Positions 9,823 to 17,618 of a stretch of 64,000 nt of DNA are shown in pieces; within the stretch, counting starts at the first letter, position 1, and every line of letters begins with the position of its first letter. The notes beneath the pieces are model-generated. The model searched no databases and was not told where the DNA came from. It was given only the letters and a program-made list of their open reading frames with translations. The translations under genes were made by a program, and so were the position numbers. Origin of the DNA: Hyphomicrobiales bacterium (GTDB lineage Bacteria > Pseudomonadota > Alphaproteobacteria > Rhizobiales > Xanthobacteraceae); assembly GCA_009377755.1 (NCBI GenBank), contig WHTM01000002.1:62001-126000 (forward strand), read 5' to 3'.

Positions 9823-11604
9823 TCACGGCGGCCACACCAGGAGAATCATCGGCAGCGCCACGGCGGCGATCACCACCTCCAGCGGCAGCCCGACGCGCCA
9901 GTAGTCGCCGAAGCGATAGCCAGCGGGCTCCATCACCAGGGTATTGGACTGGTGCCCGATCGGGGTCAGGAACGCGCACGAGGCGCCGATCGCCACCGCC
10001 ATCAGGAACGGATCGGCGCTGACATTGAGCCGCGTCGCCACCGTGGCGGCGATCGGCGCCATCAGCACCGCGGTGGCGTTGTTGTTGATCACATCGGAGA
10101 TAAACATCGTCCCGACCAGCACCACGAGCAGCACCCAGACCACGCCGAGGCCTTCGGTCATGCGCAGGACGCCGTCAGCGACGAGCGCGGCGCCGCCGGT
10201 CGTCTCGAGCGCGCTGCCGACGGGAAACAGCGCCGCCAAGAGGACAATCACCGGCCAGTCGATGGTCGTGTAAATCTCGGTCGGCTTGACCACGTCGGCC
10301 ACGACGAAGCCGGCCGCAGCGGCGATGAAGGCGATGTGCACCGGCAGGATGCCGGCCACGACCAGCACCACCGCCAAGGCGAAGAGGCCGCCGGCAAACA
10401 CCAGCCGGCGCTGCCGGCCGATGCCCAGCGTGCGTTCGGCGAGGGGCAGGCACTGCAGAGTCGCCAGGATCTCCGGCATGCGCTCGGCCGGCCCCTGCAA
10501 CAGCAGCACGTCGCCGGAGCGGAACCTCACCTGGCTCAGCCGTTCGCGCATCTGCTGACCCTGGCGCGCCAGCGCCAGCAGGTTGACGCCGTGAATCAGG
10601 CGCAGCCGCATCGAGGACGGCGTGCGGCCGATCAACATCGAACCGGGACTGACGACGGCTTCGACAAGGTCGACGTCCTTGGAGCGCAACAGTTCCGATG
10701 CCTTGTCCTGCTCGCCGACCAGTACCAGTTTCGCCCCGGCGATCGCCGACTCGAGCGCGTCGGCGTCCCCGCGCAGCACCAGAATGTCGCCGGCCCGGAT
10801 GCGGACGAATCCCGTCGGCACCAGCCGGCGGTCGTCGTTGCGGATCAACCCGACCACCGACACTTCGCTCTCGGTCAGTTCCTCGAGCTCCGCGATCGTC
10901 ATGCCGGCGGCCTTCGAATCATCGCCGACCTGCGCCTCGGTGATATAGCCGTCGATCTCGAAGGCCTTTTCGGCCTCGCCCCTGCGGCCCGCGATTGGCA
11001 ACAGCCGCCAGCCGACCAGGACCAGGAATACGAGACCGGCTGCCGCCACGGCGACGCCGACCGGGGTGAAGTCGAACATGCCGAACGGCTGGCCCAGTTC
11101 GCGCGCGCGGAAGGTGGCGATGATGATGTTCGGTGGCGTGCCGATAAGTGTGGTCAAGCCGCCGAGCAGCGACGCGAACGCCAGCGGCATCAGCGACTTG
11201 GCCGGCGGGTAGCCGTCACGGTAGGCGTTGCGCAGCGCCACCGGCAACATCAGGGCCAGCGCGCCGACATTGTTCATGAAGCTCGACAGCACCGCGATCA
11301 CGAGGCACTGCGCCGCGATTTGCAGATTCTCGCGGCCGCGCAGCGGCGCGACTGCCTTGACCACGACGTCGACAAGACCGGCGTTCTGAAGTCCGCGGCT
11401 GATGATCAGCACGGCGGCCACCGTCACCACCGCCGGATGTGAAAATCCGACGAGGGCTTCTGTCGGCGGGACAAGCCCGGTCAACACGACCGCGAGCAGC
11501 GCCAACACCGCGACTACGTCGTAGCGCCAACGCGCCCAGACGAACAGGACCAACGTCGCACCGAGAATGGCGAAGGCGAGCGTCTGGTCGGTGGTCATGT
11601 CCAT
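9823..11604 (-). CDS. SLC13/DASS-type permease with two TrkA-C domains
   Basis: The transporter of about 593 residues has an N-terminal set of transmembrane helices with the DASS SNN-type hairpin (FMNNVGALALMLPVA) and IGTPPNIII. Two soluble RCK_C/TrkA-C domains follow in the middle (about residues 205-290 and 295-370, e.g. AGMTIAELEELTESEVSVVGLIRNDD and LIGRTPSSMRLRLIHGVNLLALARQG). A second helix set carries DVINNNATAVLMAPIA and GHQSNTLVMEPAGY. Family members import dicarboxylates, sulfate or similar anions with sodium or protons, and the TrkA-C insert is typical of bacterial sulfate/carboxylate members. ATG 11604 or 11598 is preferred to the far upstream start. No cotranscribed gene identifies the substrate. 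Confidence 0.9.
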   Translation of the reverse strand: MDMTTDQTLAFAILGATLVLFVWARWRYDVVAVLALLAVVLTGLVPPTEALVGFSHPAVVTVAAVLIISRGLQNAGLVDVVVKAVAPLRGRENLQIAAQCLVIAVLSSFMNNVGALALMLPVALRNAYRDGYPPAKSLMPLAFASLLGGLTTLIGTPPNIIIATFRARELGQPFGMFDFTPVGVAVAAAGLVFLVLVGWRLLPIAGRRGEAEKAFEIDGYITEAQVGDDSKAAGMTIAELEELTESEVSVVGLIRNDDRRLVPTGFVRIRAGDILVLRGDADALESAIAGAKLVLVGEQDKASELLRSKDVDLVEAVVSPGSMLIGRTPSSMRLRLIHGVNLLALARQGQQMRERLSQVRFRSGDVLLLQGPAERMPEILATLQCLPLAERTLGIGRQRRLVFAGGLFALAVVLVVAGILPVHIAFIAAAAGFVVADVVKPTEIYTTIDWPVIVLLAALFPVGSALETTGGAALVADGVLRMTEGLGVVWVLLVVLVGTMFISDVINNNATAVLMAPIAATVATRLNVSADPFLMAVAIGASCAFLTPIGHQSNTLVMEPAGYRFGDYWRVGLPLEVVIAAVALPMILLVWPP

Positions 11605-11685
11605 GGGCTCAAGGGACGCAGGAGTCAGGGCAACGCAACACCACAATCGCCAGGCGGTTGTGTCGGTGCCCTCGCCGGCGCAGCC

Positions 11686-12291
11686 TCAATGGCGGACAAT
11701 CACCTTGCTGCCGACGGAGACCTGGCCGTAAAGGTCGATGACGTCGTCGTTGACCAGCCGGAAGCAGCCGGACGACACGGCATGGCCGATGGTCTCCGGC
11801 TGGTTGGTTCCGTGGATGCGGTACACGGTGGTGCCGAGATACATGGCGCGCGCGCCCATCGGATTGCCCGGGCCGCCGGCCATCCAGCGGGGAAGGTATG
11901 GCTGGCGCACGATCATCTCGTCGGGTGGCGTCCAGTCCGGCCACTCCGCCATGCGGGCGACGCGCAACAGGCCGGCCCATTGGAAGCCGTCGCGGCCGAC
12001 GCCGATGCCGTAACGGATGGCGGTATTATTGCCCTTGATCAGATAGAGAAACCGTTCCGACGTGTCGACGATGATCGTGCCGGGCGCCTCGCGCGTGCGG
12101 TAGTACACGGGCCGTTTGACGAATGCATCGCGCAGCGCGCCGGTCCCCTGGTCCATCTCCGTGTCGAGGCGCAGCGGCGGCTGGTCCGGGTTGGGAATGT
12201 TCCGCGCCTGGTTTGGAACGCCTTGGGCCGATACCGGTGTCGCAAAGCCGCCGAATGGCGACAGCATCAGAAGAATAAGCCAGTAGCGCAT
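11686..12291 (-). CDS. L,D-transpeptidase (YkuD domain), secreted
   Basis: The 201-residue protein starts with a signal peptide (MRYWLILLMLSPFGGFATPVSAQ). The YkuD catalytic domain follows: GTIIVDTSERFLYLI at the start, YRIHGTNQPETIGHAVSSGCFRLVNDDVIDLY with the catalytic His and the Cys in the SxGCFRL motif. Such enzymes make 3-3 cross-links in peptidoglycan or attach proteins to it in the periplasm; Rhizobiales have many. ATG at 12291 was taken rather than an in-frame start 45 bases upstream because it puts the signal peptide at the N-terminus. It stands alone, 38 bases from the permease start region. Confidence 0.93.
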   Translation of the reverse strand: MRYWLILLMLSPFGGFATPVSAQGVPNQARNIPNPDQPPLRLDTEMDQGTGALRDAFVKRPVYYRTREAPGTIIVDTSERFLYLIKGNNTAIRYGIGVGRDGFQWAGLLRVARMAEWPDWTPPDEMIVRQPYLPRWMAGGPGNPMGARAMYLGTTVYRIHGTNQPETIGHAVSSGCFRLVNDDVIDLYGQVSVGSKVIVRH

Positions 12292-12422
12292 GCGGGACCG
12301 CTTTTCTCGGGGCCGATAGTGAATCCAGAACGGCATTGTGCGCAGGTTGGTATGTCGGCGAAAGCGTCGCGGGACACGCCACCGGTGAGATCACGAAACG
12401 GCTTAGCGACTGGCAAAACCGG

Positions 12423-13385
12423 TCAATTCGCCGCCTCGTAGTTGATCACGAAGTCGTCTGGCGGATTTGGTCCCCAGAGATAGAACGAATCCTCCGGCGC
12501 GTGGTCGCCGGCCTCCCATTGCGTCGTCTTCGGGATGTAGTCGATGTCGGACGAGTACTCGCAGAAGCTGCCCCAGGGATCCTGCACATAGTGGAAGAAG
12601 TTGGAGCCGAGCACGTGCCGGCCGAGGCCCCATCCCTTGGTGTAGCCCTTGTCCGCCATCAGCATGGCGCCGAGTCCGACCTGGTTGACGTCCGGCACAT
12701 CCCAGCTGCAGTGGTGCAGGCCCGGCGCATCCGACTGCGCGAAGGCGATCATGTGATGATCGCTGCCGTAGATGCCGTGCATGAAGGCGACGATGTTCGC
12801 CGAGCGGTCGGAGAGCCGCAGCCCGAGATTTTGCCCGTAGAAATTGATCGCCTTGTCGATGTCGGTGGTGAAGATCAGGCAGTGCGCCAGCCGCCGCGGG
12901 CGGACGACGCCGGCAATCTTGCGATTGGGAGCCGATGCGACGCCCTCCGGCGCCGGCGTCCAGGCGGCATCGGATTTGCGGTCTGGCGAGGTCTTGGGGG
13001 CGACCTTGATCTCGATCAGCAGCCCGGCCGGATCGCGGAACCAGAAGCCGTTGCTCTCGAAGCCTGCAGGGGGATCGAGCAGCTTGACGCCGTTCCCCTC
13101 GATGCGCGCCTTCATCCGCGAGATGTCCTCGGCGAAGCAGCCGAACGAGAGGTGATGCAGGCGCTTCTTCTTACCGTCCTCCACCACCGAGCCCCAGTGG
13201 TGGTCGTGGCCGAAGGTGTTGAGTACGACTGAGCGGCCCTTCTCCTGCACGTCGAGGCCGAAGTTCGAATAGAACGTCTGCGCCGGTGCGAGGTCGGGAA
13301 CGGCGAGCACGAATTGATCGAGCGAATGAACGCCGAACGCGCCCTTTTCGTCGGTCGGTGGCACATAGCCACGGATTGCAGTCAT
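12423..13385 (-). CDS. VOC-family extradiol-type dioxygenase
   Basis: The protein has two tandem vicinal-oxygen-chelate modules, as in type I extradiol dioxygenases (2,3-dihydroxybiphenyl or catechol 2,3-dioxygenase class). The second module keeps the metal triad: His in RRLAHCLIFTTDID, His in GLHHCSWDVPD and Glu in GSFCEYSSDID. The conserved Tyr is not clearly identified. It should bind Fe(II) and open a catechol ring next to the hydroxyls. ATG at 13385 has GGGAGGA eight bases upstream. It is a monocistronic gene with GSTs nearby, which fits aromatic degradation, but no meta-pathway genes follow. The exact substrate is unknown. Confidence 0.85.
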   Translation of the reverse strand: MTAIRGYVPPTDEKGAFGVHSLDQFVLAVPDLAPAQTFYSNFGLDVQEKGRSVVLNTFGHDHHWGSVVEDGKKKRLHHLSFGCFAEDISRMKARIEGNGVKLLDPPAGFESNGFWFRDPAGLLIEIKVAPKTSPDRKSDAAWTPAPEGVASAPNRKIAGVVRPRRLAHCLIFTTDIDKAINFYGQNLGLRLSDRSANIVAFMHGIYGSDHHMIAFAQSDAPGLHHCSWDVPDVNQVGLGAMLMADKGYTKGWGLGRHVLGSNFFHYVQDPWGSFCEYSSDIDYIPKTTQWEAGDHAPEDSFYLWGPNPPDDFVINYEAAN

Positions 13386-13570
13386 GGTTTGCGTCCTCCC
13401 TTTGGCCAAGGCCATCCGGTCCGCCGGCGCCTGTGGCGCCGCTCGGCTGAATCATACCGAGTTGTATGGCGGGGGAAAGGCTTGATTCAACGCAAATCCG
13501 CCGGGCATGCTGGCGTTTCCGCATGGTCCCATGCTTGGATGGCCGCGGAATCATGCGATGGAGCCACAGA

Positions 13571-13996
13571 ATGACCAATGAGGACCTTGTCGGCGTATAC
13601 CGCGGCCTGGGGGAGGAAACCGTCCGGAAAGACGGCACGGCGGTGTCGGGCTCCACCCGGAATTCGCAGATCATCTACACCGCCGACGGCTTCATGGGCG
13701 TCGTCAGCACGCTTGCCGGCCGCAGGCCAGTGCCGGGAGCGGAAAGCCGCATGGATCTCAACGGCCTCAGCGCCCTCGAACGTGCCGAAACGGCGTCGGA
13801 CGTCGTTGCCTATGCCGGGCGCTTCGAGGTCAAGGACGGCAGCGTGCACCATCACATCGAGATGGCGCTCAATCCCAGCCTCGTCGGGCAGACGCGGGTG
13901 CGCCGCATCCACCTCGCCGGCGACGATCTCACGCTGACCACCGTGCCGGACGCGGACGGCAGCTACGGCCGCATCCGTTGGCGCCGGGTACGGTGA
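13571..13996 (+). CDS. Lipocalin-like domain protein
   Basis: The 141-residue soluble protein matches the short lipocalin-like family: an N-terminal LVGVYRGL strand, GSTRNSQIIYTADGFMGVVSTL, then AYAGRFEVKDGSVHHHIEMALNPSLVGQTRVRRIHLAGDDLTLTT ending in RIRWRR. In this family the W/VYRL-like strand, YTADGYM and GQTQVR blocks are standard. It has no signal peptide. The role is unknown, often as an accessory to ketone or steroid metabolism. ATG 13571 begins at the family's usual N-terminus; the longer in-frame ORF from 13466 overlaps the divergent promoter. Confidence 0.75.
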   Translation: MTNEDLVGVYRGLGEETVRKDGTAVSGSTRNSQIIYTADGFMGVVSTLAGRRPVPGAESRMDLNGLSALERAETASDVVAYAGRFEVKDGSVHHHIEMALNPSLVGQTRVRRIHLAGDDLTLTTVPDADGSYGRIRWRRVR

Positions 13997-14011
13997 GCAA
14001 ATACTCTGACT

Positions 14012-14109
14012 GTCGTGCCCGCGCATGCGGAGCATCCGGTAACCACAGGACTTTCGATCGTTCGCCGATTCCGGTGGTGACTGGATTATCCACTGTCGCG
14101 GATGATGAC
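14012..14109. repeat. Degenerate GTCGTGCCCGCG/CGCGGATGATGAC repeat
   Basis: The ends GTCGTGCCCGCG and CGCGGATGATGAC are near complements, with CCGGTAACCAC and GTGGTGACTGG inside also pairing. The layout matches the GTCATxCCGG-type repeats elsewhere in the window but is more decayed. The rest of the gap up to 14272 shows nothing I can interpret. Confidence 0.55.
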
Positions 14110-14272
14110 GCCCGTCGTATGGCAACTACGTCCCGCGGCCTCGCTTCTCGACGCGACCGCAGTCGGTGTATAAGCCTGCTCACGGAAGATTTATTCCGGG
14201 CTGAGATTTCATCCGATCCGCGCAAGGCTATGCTGGTCTTGGCGGCGCCACGCATCACAAGGACTTGAAGCT

Positions 14273-14995
14273 ATGATCGACCTGCACTATTGGACCACGC
14301 CGAACGGTCACAAGATCACGATGTTCCTGGAGGAGACAGGCCTCCCCTACAAGATCTTCCCGGTGAACATCGGCAAGGGCGAGCAGTTCAAAGCCGAGTT
14401 CCTCGCGATCTCGCCGAACAATCGTATTCCAGCGATGATCGATCACGATCCCAAGGGTGGCGGCGCGCCGGTTGCGGTGTTCGAGTCCGGCGCGATGCTG
14501 GTCTATCTTGGCGAGAAGACAGGCAAGTTCCTGCCCGCCTCCGGCGCCGCGCGCTACGACGTGATGCAATGGTTGTTCTGGCAGATGGGCGGCCTCGGGC
14601 CGATGTCCGGACAGAACAACCACTTCAAGAACTATGCCCTCGACAAGCTTCAGTACGCGATCGACCGCTACCTCAAAGAGGTCAACCGGCTCTACGGCGT
14701 GATGGACCGGCGCCTGGCGGGCCGAGAGTTCCTGGCCGGCGACTATTCCATCGCCGACATGGCATCGTATCCGTGGGTCGTTCCATGGGAGCGCCAGGGG
14801 CAGAACATCGACGATTTCACGAACCTGAAGCGCTGGCTGAAGACCATCGAGGCGCGGCCGGCGACGCAGCGCGCCTATGCCAAGGCGAAGGAGATCAATC
14901 CGAACCAGGGCGGCATCCGCACCGAGGAGGAGCGCCGTATTCTGTTCGGCCAGACGGCGGCGTCGGTAGCGGCGGCCGCCGACGCGGCGCGGTAA
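14273..14995 (+). CDS. YfcG/Ure2-like glutathione S-transferase (disulfide-bond reductase type)
   Basis: The 240-residue protein begins MIDLHYWTTPNGHKITMFLEETGLPY, the N-terminal signature of Nu-class GSTs such as E. coli YfcG. It has the Asn-containing TPNG loop, SPNNRIPAMID with the cis-Pro, and AVFESGAMLVYLGEKTG. The helical C-domain has QNNHFKNYA and WLKTIEARPA. Family members show glutathione-dependent disulfide reductase or peroxidase activity in the cytoplasm. The second GST gene starts 125 bases downstream across a repeat. The specific substrate is unknown. Confidence 0.9.
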   Translation: MIDLHYWTTPNGHKITMFLEETGLPYKIFPVNIGKGEQFKAEFLAISPNNRIPAMIDHDPKGGGAPVAVFESGAMLVYLGEKTGKFLPASGAARYDVMQWLFWQMGGLGPMSGQNNHFKNYALDKLQYAIDRYLKEVNRLYGVMDRRLAGREFLAGDYSIADMASYPWVVPWERQGQNIDDFTNLKRWLKTIEARPATQRAYAKAKEINPNQGGIRTEEERRILFGQTAASVAAAADAAR

Positions 14996-15018
14996 CGGCC
15001 AAGTGCACGCGGCCATGG

Positions 15019-15109
15019 TTCGAGACGCGCCGCTCCGCGGCGCTCCTCACCATGAGGGCCGCATAGGCTGGACCTCATCCTGAGGAGGCGACGAAGTCGC
15101 CGTCTCGAA
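15019..15109. repeat. TTCGAGACG ... CGTCTCGAA repeat with CCTCATCCTGAGGAG
   Basis: The outer ends TTCGAGACG and CGTCTCGAA are complementary, with CTCCTCACCATGAGG and CCTCATCCTGAGGAG forming the inner stem. It lies between two GST genes; the GGAGG that probably serves the second gene directly abuts its right end. A half copy recurs at 55488-55521. Confidence 0.75.
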
Positions 15110-15120
15110 GGAGGCCACAA

Positions 15121-15831
15121 GTGGATATGCCTCCCATGACCCGCAAGCTCTACGACCTCGCCGGCGCCGATCCGGAGCGGCGCTTCAGCCCTTACTGCTG
15201 GCGCGCCAAGCTCGCGCTCGCGCACAAGGGGCTCGACGTCGAGACGATTCCCTGGCGCTTCACCGAGAAGGACGTGATCGCCTTCTCGGGGCAAGGCCGA
15301 GTGCCGGTGCTGATCGACGGCGAGACCGTCGTCTCCGACTCGTGGAACATCGCTAACCATCTGGAAGACGCTTATCCCAACCGTCCGTCGCTGTTCAGCG
15401 GCTCCGGCGGCCGGGCGCTGGCGCGCTTCGTCAACAGCTGGGCCGATGCGGTGCAACTGTCGGGCATGATCCGGCTCGTCGTCGCCGACATTCATGCGCA
15501 TGTGCACGAGAAGGACCGCGGCTATTTCCGCGAGAGCCGCGAGAAACGGTTCGGCATGACGCTGGAACAGATTTCCGCCGACCGAGAGCAGCGCCTGCCG
15601 GCGTTCCGCCAATCGCTCGATCCGTTGCGGCTGACGCTGCGCACGCAGCCATTCCTGTGTGGCGACGCGCCGGCCTATGCCGACTACATCGTGATCGGCG
15701 GCTTCCAGTGGGCGCGCTGCATCAGCCCGTTCAAGCTGCTGGAGGCCGACGATCCGGTCGCGCAATGGCGCGAGCGCATGCTGCAAAGCTTCGGAGGTAT
15801 GCCGGGGAGGGCGCTCGGCTACGCGGCGTGA
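15121..15831 (+). CDS. LigE-like glutathione S-transferase (beta-etherase family)
   Basis: The protein of about 236 residues has the thioredoxin-like start LYDLAGADPERRFSPYCWRAKLALAHKGLDVETIPWRFTEK and GQGRVPVLIDG, SDSWNIANHLEDAYP. The long helical tail (YFRESREKRFGMTLEQISADRE, CGDAPAYADYIVIGGFQWARCIS) resembles LigE/LigP beta-etherases, which cleave beta-aryl ethers of lignin dimers with glutathione. True LigE activity needs testing, since many relatives have other substrates. The start may be GTG 15121 (GGAGG six bases upstream), ATG 15127 or ATG 15136; the homologous sequence begins near the last. It could pair with the ring-cleaving dioxygenase upstream in aromatic catabolism. Confidence 0.8.
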   Translation: MDMPPMTRKLYDLAGADPERRFSPYCWRAKLALAHKGLDVETIPWRFTEKDVIAFSGQGRVPVLIDGETVVSDSWNIANHLEDAYPNRPSLFSGSGGRALARFVNSWADAVQLSGMIRLVVADIHAHVHEKDRGYFRESREKRFGMTLEQISADREQRLPAFRQSLDPLRLTLRTQPFLCGDAPAYADYIVIGGFQWARCISPFKLLEADDPVAQWRERMLQSFGGMPGRALGYAA

Positions 15832-15844
15832 TCAAAGTATTGGA

Positions 15845-16369
15845 TCACAGCTTGCGGTGACCAAGGCCGGCTTTGACATATAGCTCGTTGATGTGCGCCT
15901 TCACGTCGTCCGGGGTGTCGTCGTTCTCCGGCGTCTTGGCCCAGCCGACCTTCTCGCGCGCGTATTCGGCGATGACCTCGTCCTGCTGCGACGTGCCGCC
16001 GCTCAGGGCATAGGCGCCCACCATCTCGTTGCCGCGGAAGATCGGCGCCGAGCCGCCGGAGGCGGCGATGCGGCCGCCGGTGAACACGGCAGCGTTCATC
16101 ATCATCTGCGGATTGCGCTCCTTGAACCATTGCTGGATCACGAGGCCGTCCGGGAAGCGCGGGCTCATCGAGCGGAACGCGGCCACGGTGTAGGCCTTGG
16201 CCCAGGCGTTCTCGGGGGTGATGAACCCCGCCTCGTCCATACGCTCGAGCGCAATGAGATTACCCTCGGGGCCGACAATGGCGATCGAGAGCGGGACCTC
16301 CATCTCGTCGGCCTTCTCGGTGACGGCGTCGAAAAAGGCGCGGCATTCGCGCGCGCGCAGCTTACTCAT
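15845..16369 (-). CDS. GlcG/HbpS-like (DUF336) protein
   Basis: The 174-residue protein has DUF336 signatures: MEVPLSIAIVGPEGNLIALERMDEAGFITPENAWAKAYTVAAF near the N-terminus and GGRIAASGGSAPIFRGNEMVGAYALSGGTSQQDEVIAEYARE near the C-terminus. Members include GlcG of glycolate operons and the heme-binding HbpS, and many sit in catabolic operons without known role. There is no signal peptide. It lies 38 bases before a Bug-type receptor on the same strand, and Bug receptor/DUF336 pairs suggest a role in carboxylate uptake or use. Confidence 0.85.
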   Translation of the reverse strand: MSKLRARECRAFFDAVTEKADEMEVPLSIAIVGPEGNLIALERMDEAGFITPENAWAKAYTVAAFRSMSPRFPDGLVIQQWFKERNPQMMMNAAVFTGGRIAASGGSAPIFRGNEMVGAYALSGGTSQQDEVIAEYAREKVGWAKTPENDDTPDDVKAHINELYVKAGLGHRKL

Positions 16370-16407
16370 GGGAGTGCTCCTATGCGAAAGACGACACGTT
16401 CAGACGG

Positions 16408-17391
16408 TCACTTCTTGGTTTTCATGAGGCCCGCGGCCTCGATGACCTTGGCCCACTTCTTCGTCTCGCTCGCGATGTAGCGCGCGAACTCCTCCGGCGT
16501 GCTGCCGATCGTGTCGATCCCCTGTTGGTGCAGCGCCTTGATCACTTCCTTGGAGTCGACCGCCTTGTTGGTCGCATCGGCAAGCTTGTCGATGATGGCC
16601 TTGGGCGTGCCAGCCGGCGCCATCAGGCCGAACCACACGCCGGTGTCGAAGCCCTTGAGCCCTTCTTCATCCATGGTCGGCAGGTCCGGAGCGGCGGCGG
16701 TACGCTGCGGCCGCGTGGAAGCCAACGCCACCAGTGCGCCGGATTTGATGTGCGGCAAGGCGGTCGAAGCCGGCGAGAACATCACCGGCACGCGCCCGGC
16801 AATGACGTCGGTGATCGCCTTCGAGCTGCCCTGGTAGGGCACATGCACCATGTTGAGGCCGGCCTCGACCTTAAACAGCTCGGCCGATAGATGCGGCGCC
16901 GTGCCGACGCCCGACGACGCGTAATTGATTTCGCCGGGCTTCGATTTGACGAGCTTGATCAACTCGCCGACGCTCTTCACGCCGAGCGAGGGATGCACGA
17001 CGAGAATGTTTGGCACGGTCGCCACCAGCGCGATCGGCGCGAGGTCCTTGGCGAAACTGAAATTAAGTTGCGGCGAGAGCGTCGTGTGGACGGTGCTGGC
17101 CACGGTTCCCATCAGCAGGGTGTAGCCGTCGTTCGACGCCTTGACGACCGCGCCCGTGGCGAGATTGCCGCCCGCTCCCGGACGATTCTCGATCACGAAT
17201 TCCTGGCCGAGCAGCTTGCTGAGCTGCTGCGCCAGCGCGCGCGCCGCCACGTCGGTTGCTGCGCCGGGCGGAAAACCGAGGATTACGCGCACGGGCCGTG
17301 AGGGATAGCTCTCCTGCGCGTTTGCCAGGAAGGGCGCGAGCATCGCGCACACCACCGCCAGACAGAACGTTCGTCGCTTCAGCACCGCCAT
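16408..17391 (-). CDS. Bug-family tripartite tricarboxylate transporter receptor
   Basis: The 327-residue protein has a signal peptide (MAVLKRRTFCLAVVCAMLAPFLANAQ) followed by YPSRPVRVILGFPPGAATDVAARALAQQLSKLLGQEFVIENRPGAGGN, the Bug hallmark. SKPGEINYASSGVGTAPHLSAELFK and YQGSSKAITDVIAGRVPVMF follow. It is a periplasmic receptor for a carboxylate-like solute. No TctA/TctB permease is nearby, which is usual for these orphan receptors. ATG 17391 was chosen because it puts the signal peptide at the start; a longer ORF to 17499 adds unrelated residues. Confidence 0.92.
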   Translation of the reverse strand: MAVLKRRTFCLAVVCAMLAPFLANAQESYPSRPVRVILGFPPGAATDVAARALAQQLSKLLGQEFVIENRPGAGGNLATGAVVKASNDGYTLLMGTVASTVHTTLSPQLNFSFAKDLAPIALVATVPNILVVHPSLGVKSVGELIKLVKSKPGEINYASSGVGTAPHLSAELFKVEAGLNMVHVPYQGSSKAITDVIAGRVPVMFSPASTALPHIKSGALVALASTRPQRTAAAPDLPTMDEEGLKGFDTGVWFGLMAPAGTPKAIIDKLADATNKAVDSKEVIKALHQQGIDTIGSTPEEFARYIASETKKWAKVIEAAGLMKTKK

Positions 17392-17511
17392 CGTCGCATT
17401 CTCCGCTATCGCTTGCCGCACTCCACACAGGTGCGCCATGTTGTTGGGATAGAGTCTTATTATGCGCAGAGTCGCGAAACGATGAAAGCAGCAAAACAAG
17501 CATCTTCTTGC

Positions 17512-17618
17512 GTAGCTGTGTCCCGGGCGCAGCGCGGAGCGGTGCGATTTGGAATGGTCCCGGACCAGCGGTGCAGCATTGCATGCTGCACCGCGTCCGG
17601 GACACGCGAGATAGCTAC
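17512..17618. repeat. GTGTCCCGG ... CCGGGACAC palindromic repeat
   Basis: GTGTCCCGG (17518-17526) pairs with CCGGGACAC (17597-17605), and the flanks GTAGCT and AGCTAC also match. A strong inner palindrome GGTGCAGCA-ttgca-TGCTGCACC lies at about 17569-17592. The right end reaches into the stop codon of the ABC exporter gene. Confidence 0.75.

Noticed and set aside
9952..11442. 496-codon plus-strand ORF opposite the SLC13 permease
   Set aside because: His/Gln/Arg-rich nonsense translation complementary to permease helices.
12336..13232. 298-codon plus-strand ORF opposite the VOC dioxygenase
   Set aside because: Shadow of a gene with clear metal ligands and a good ribosome site on the minus strand.
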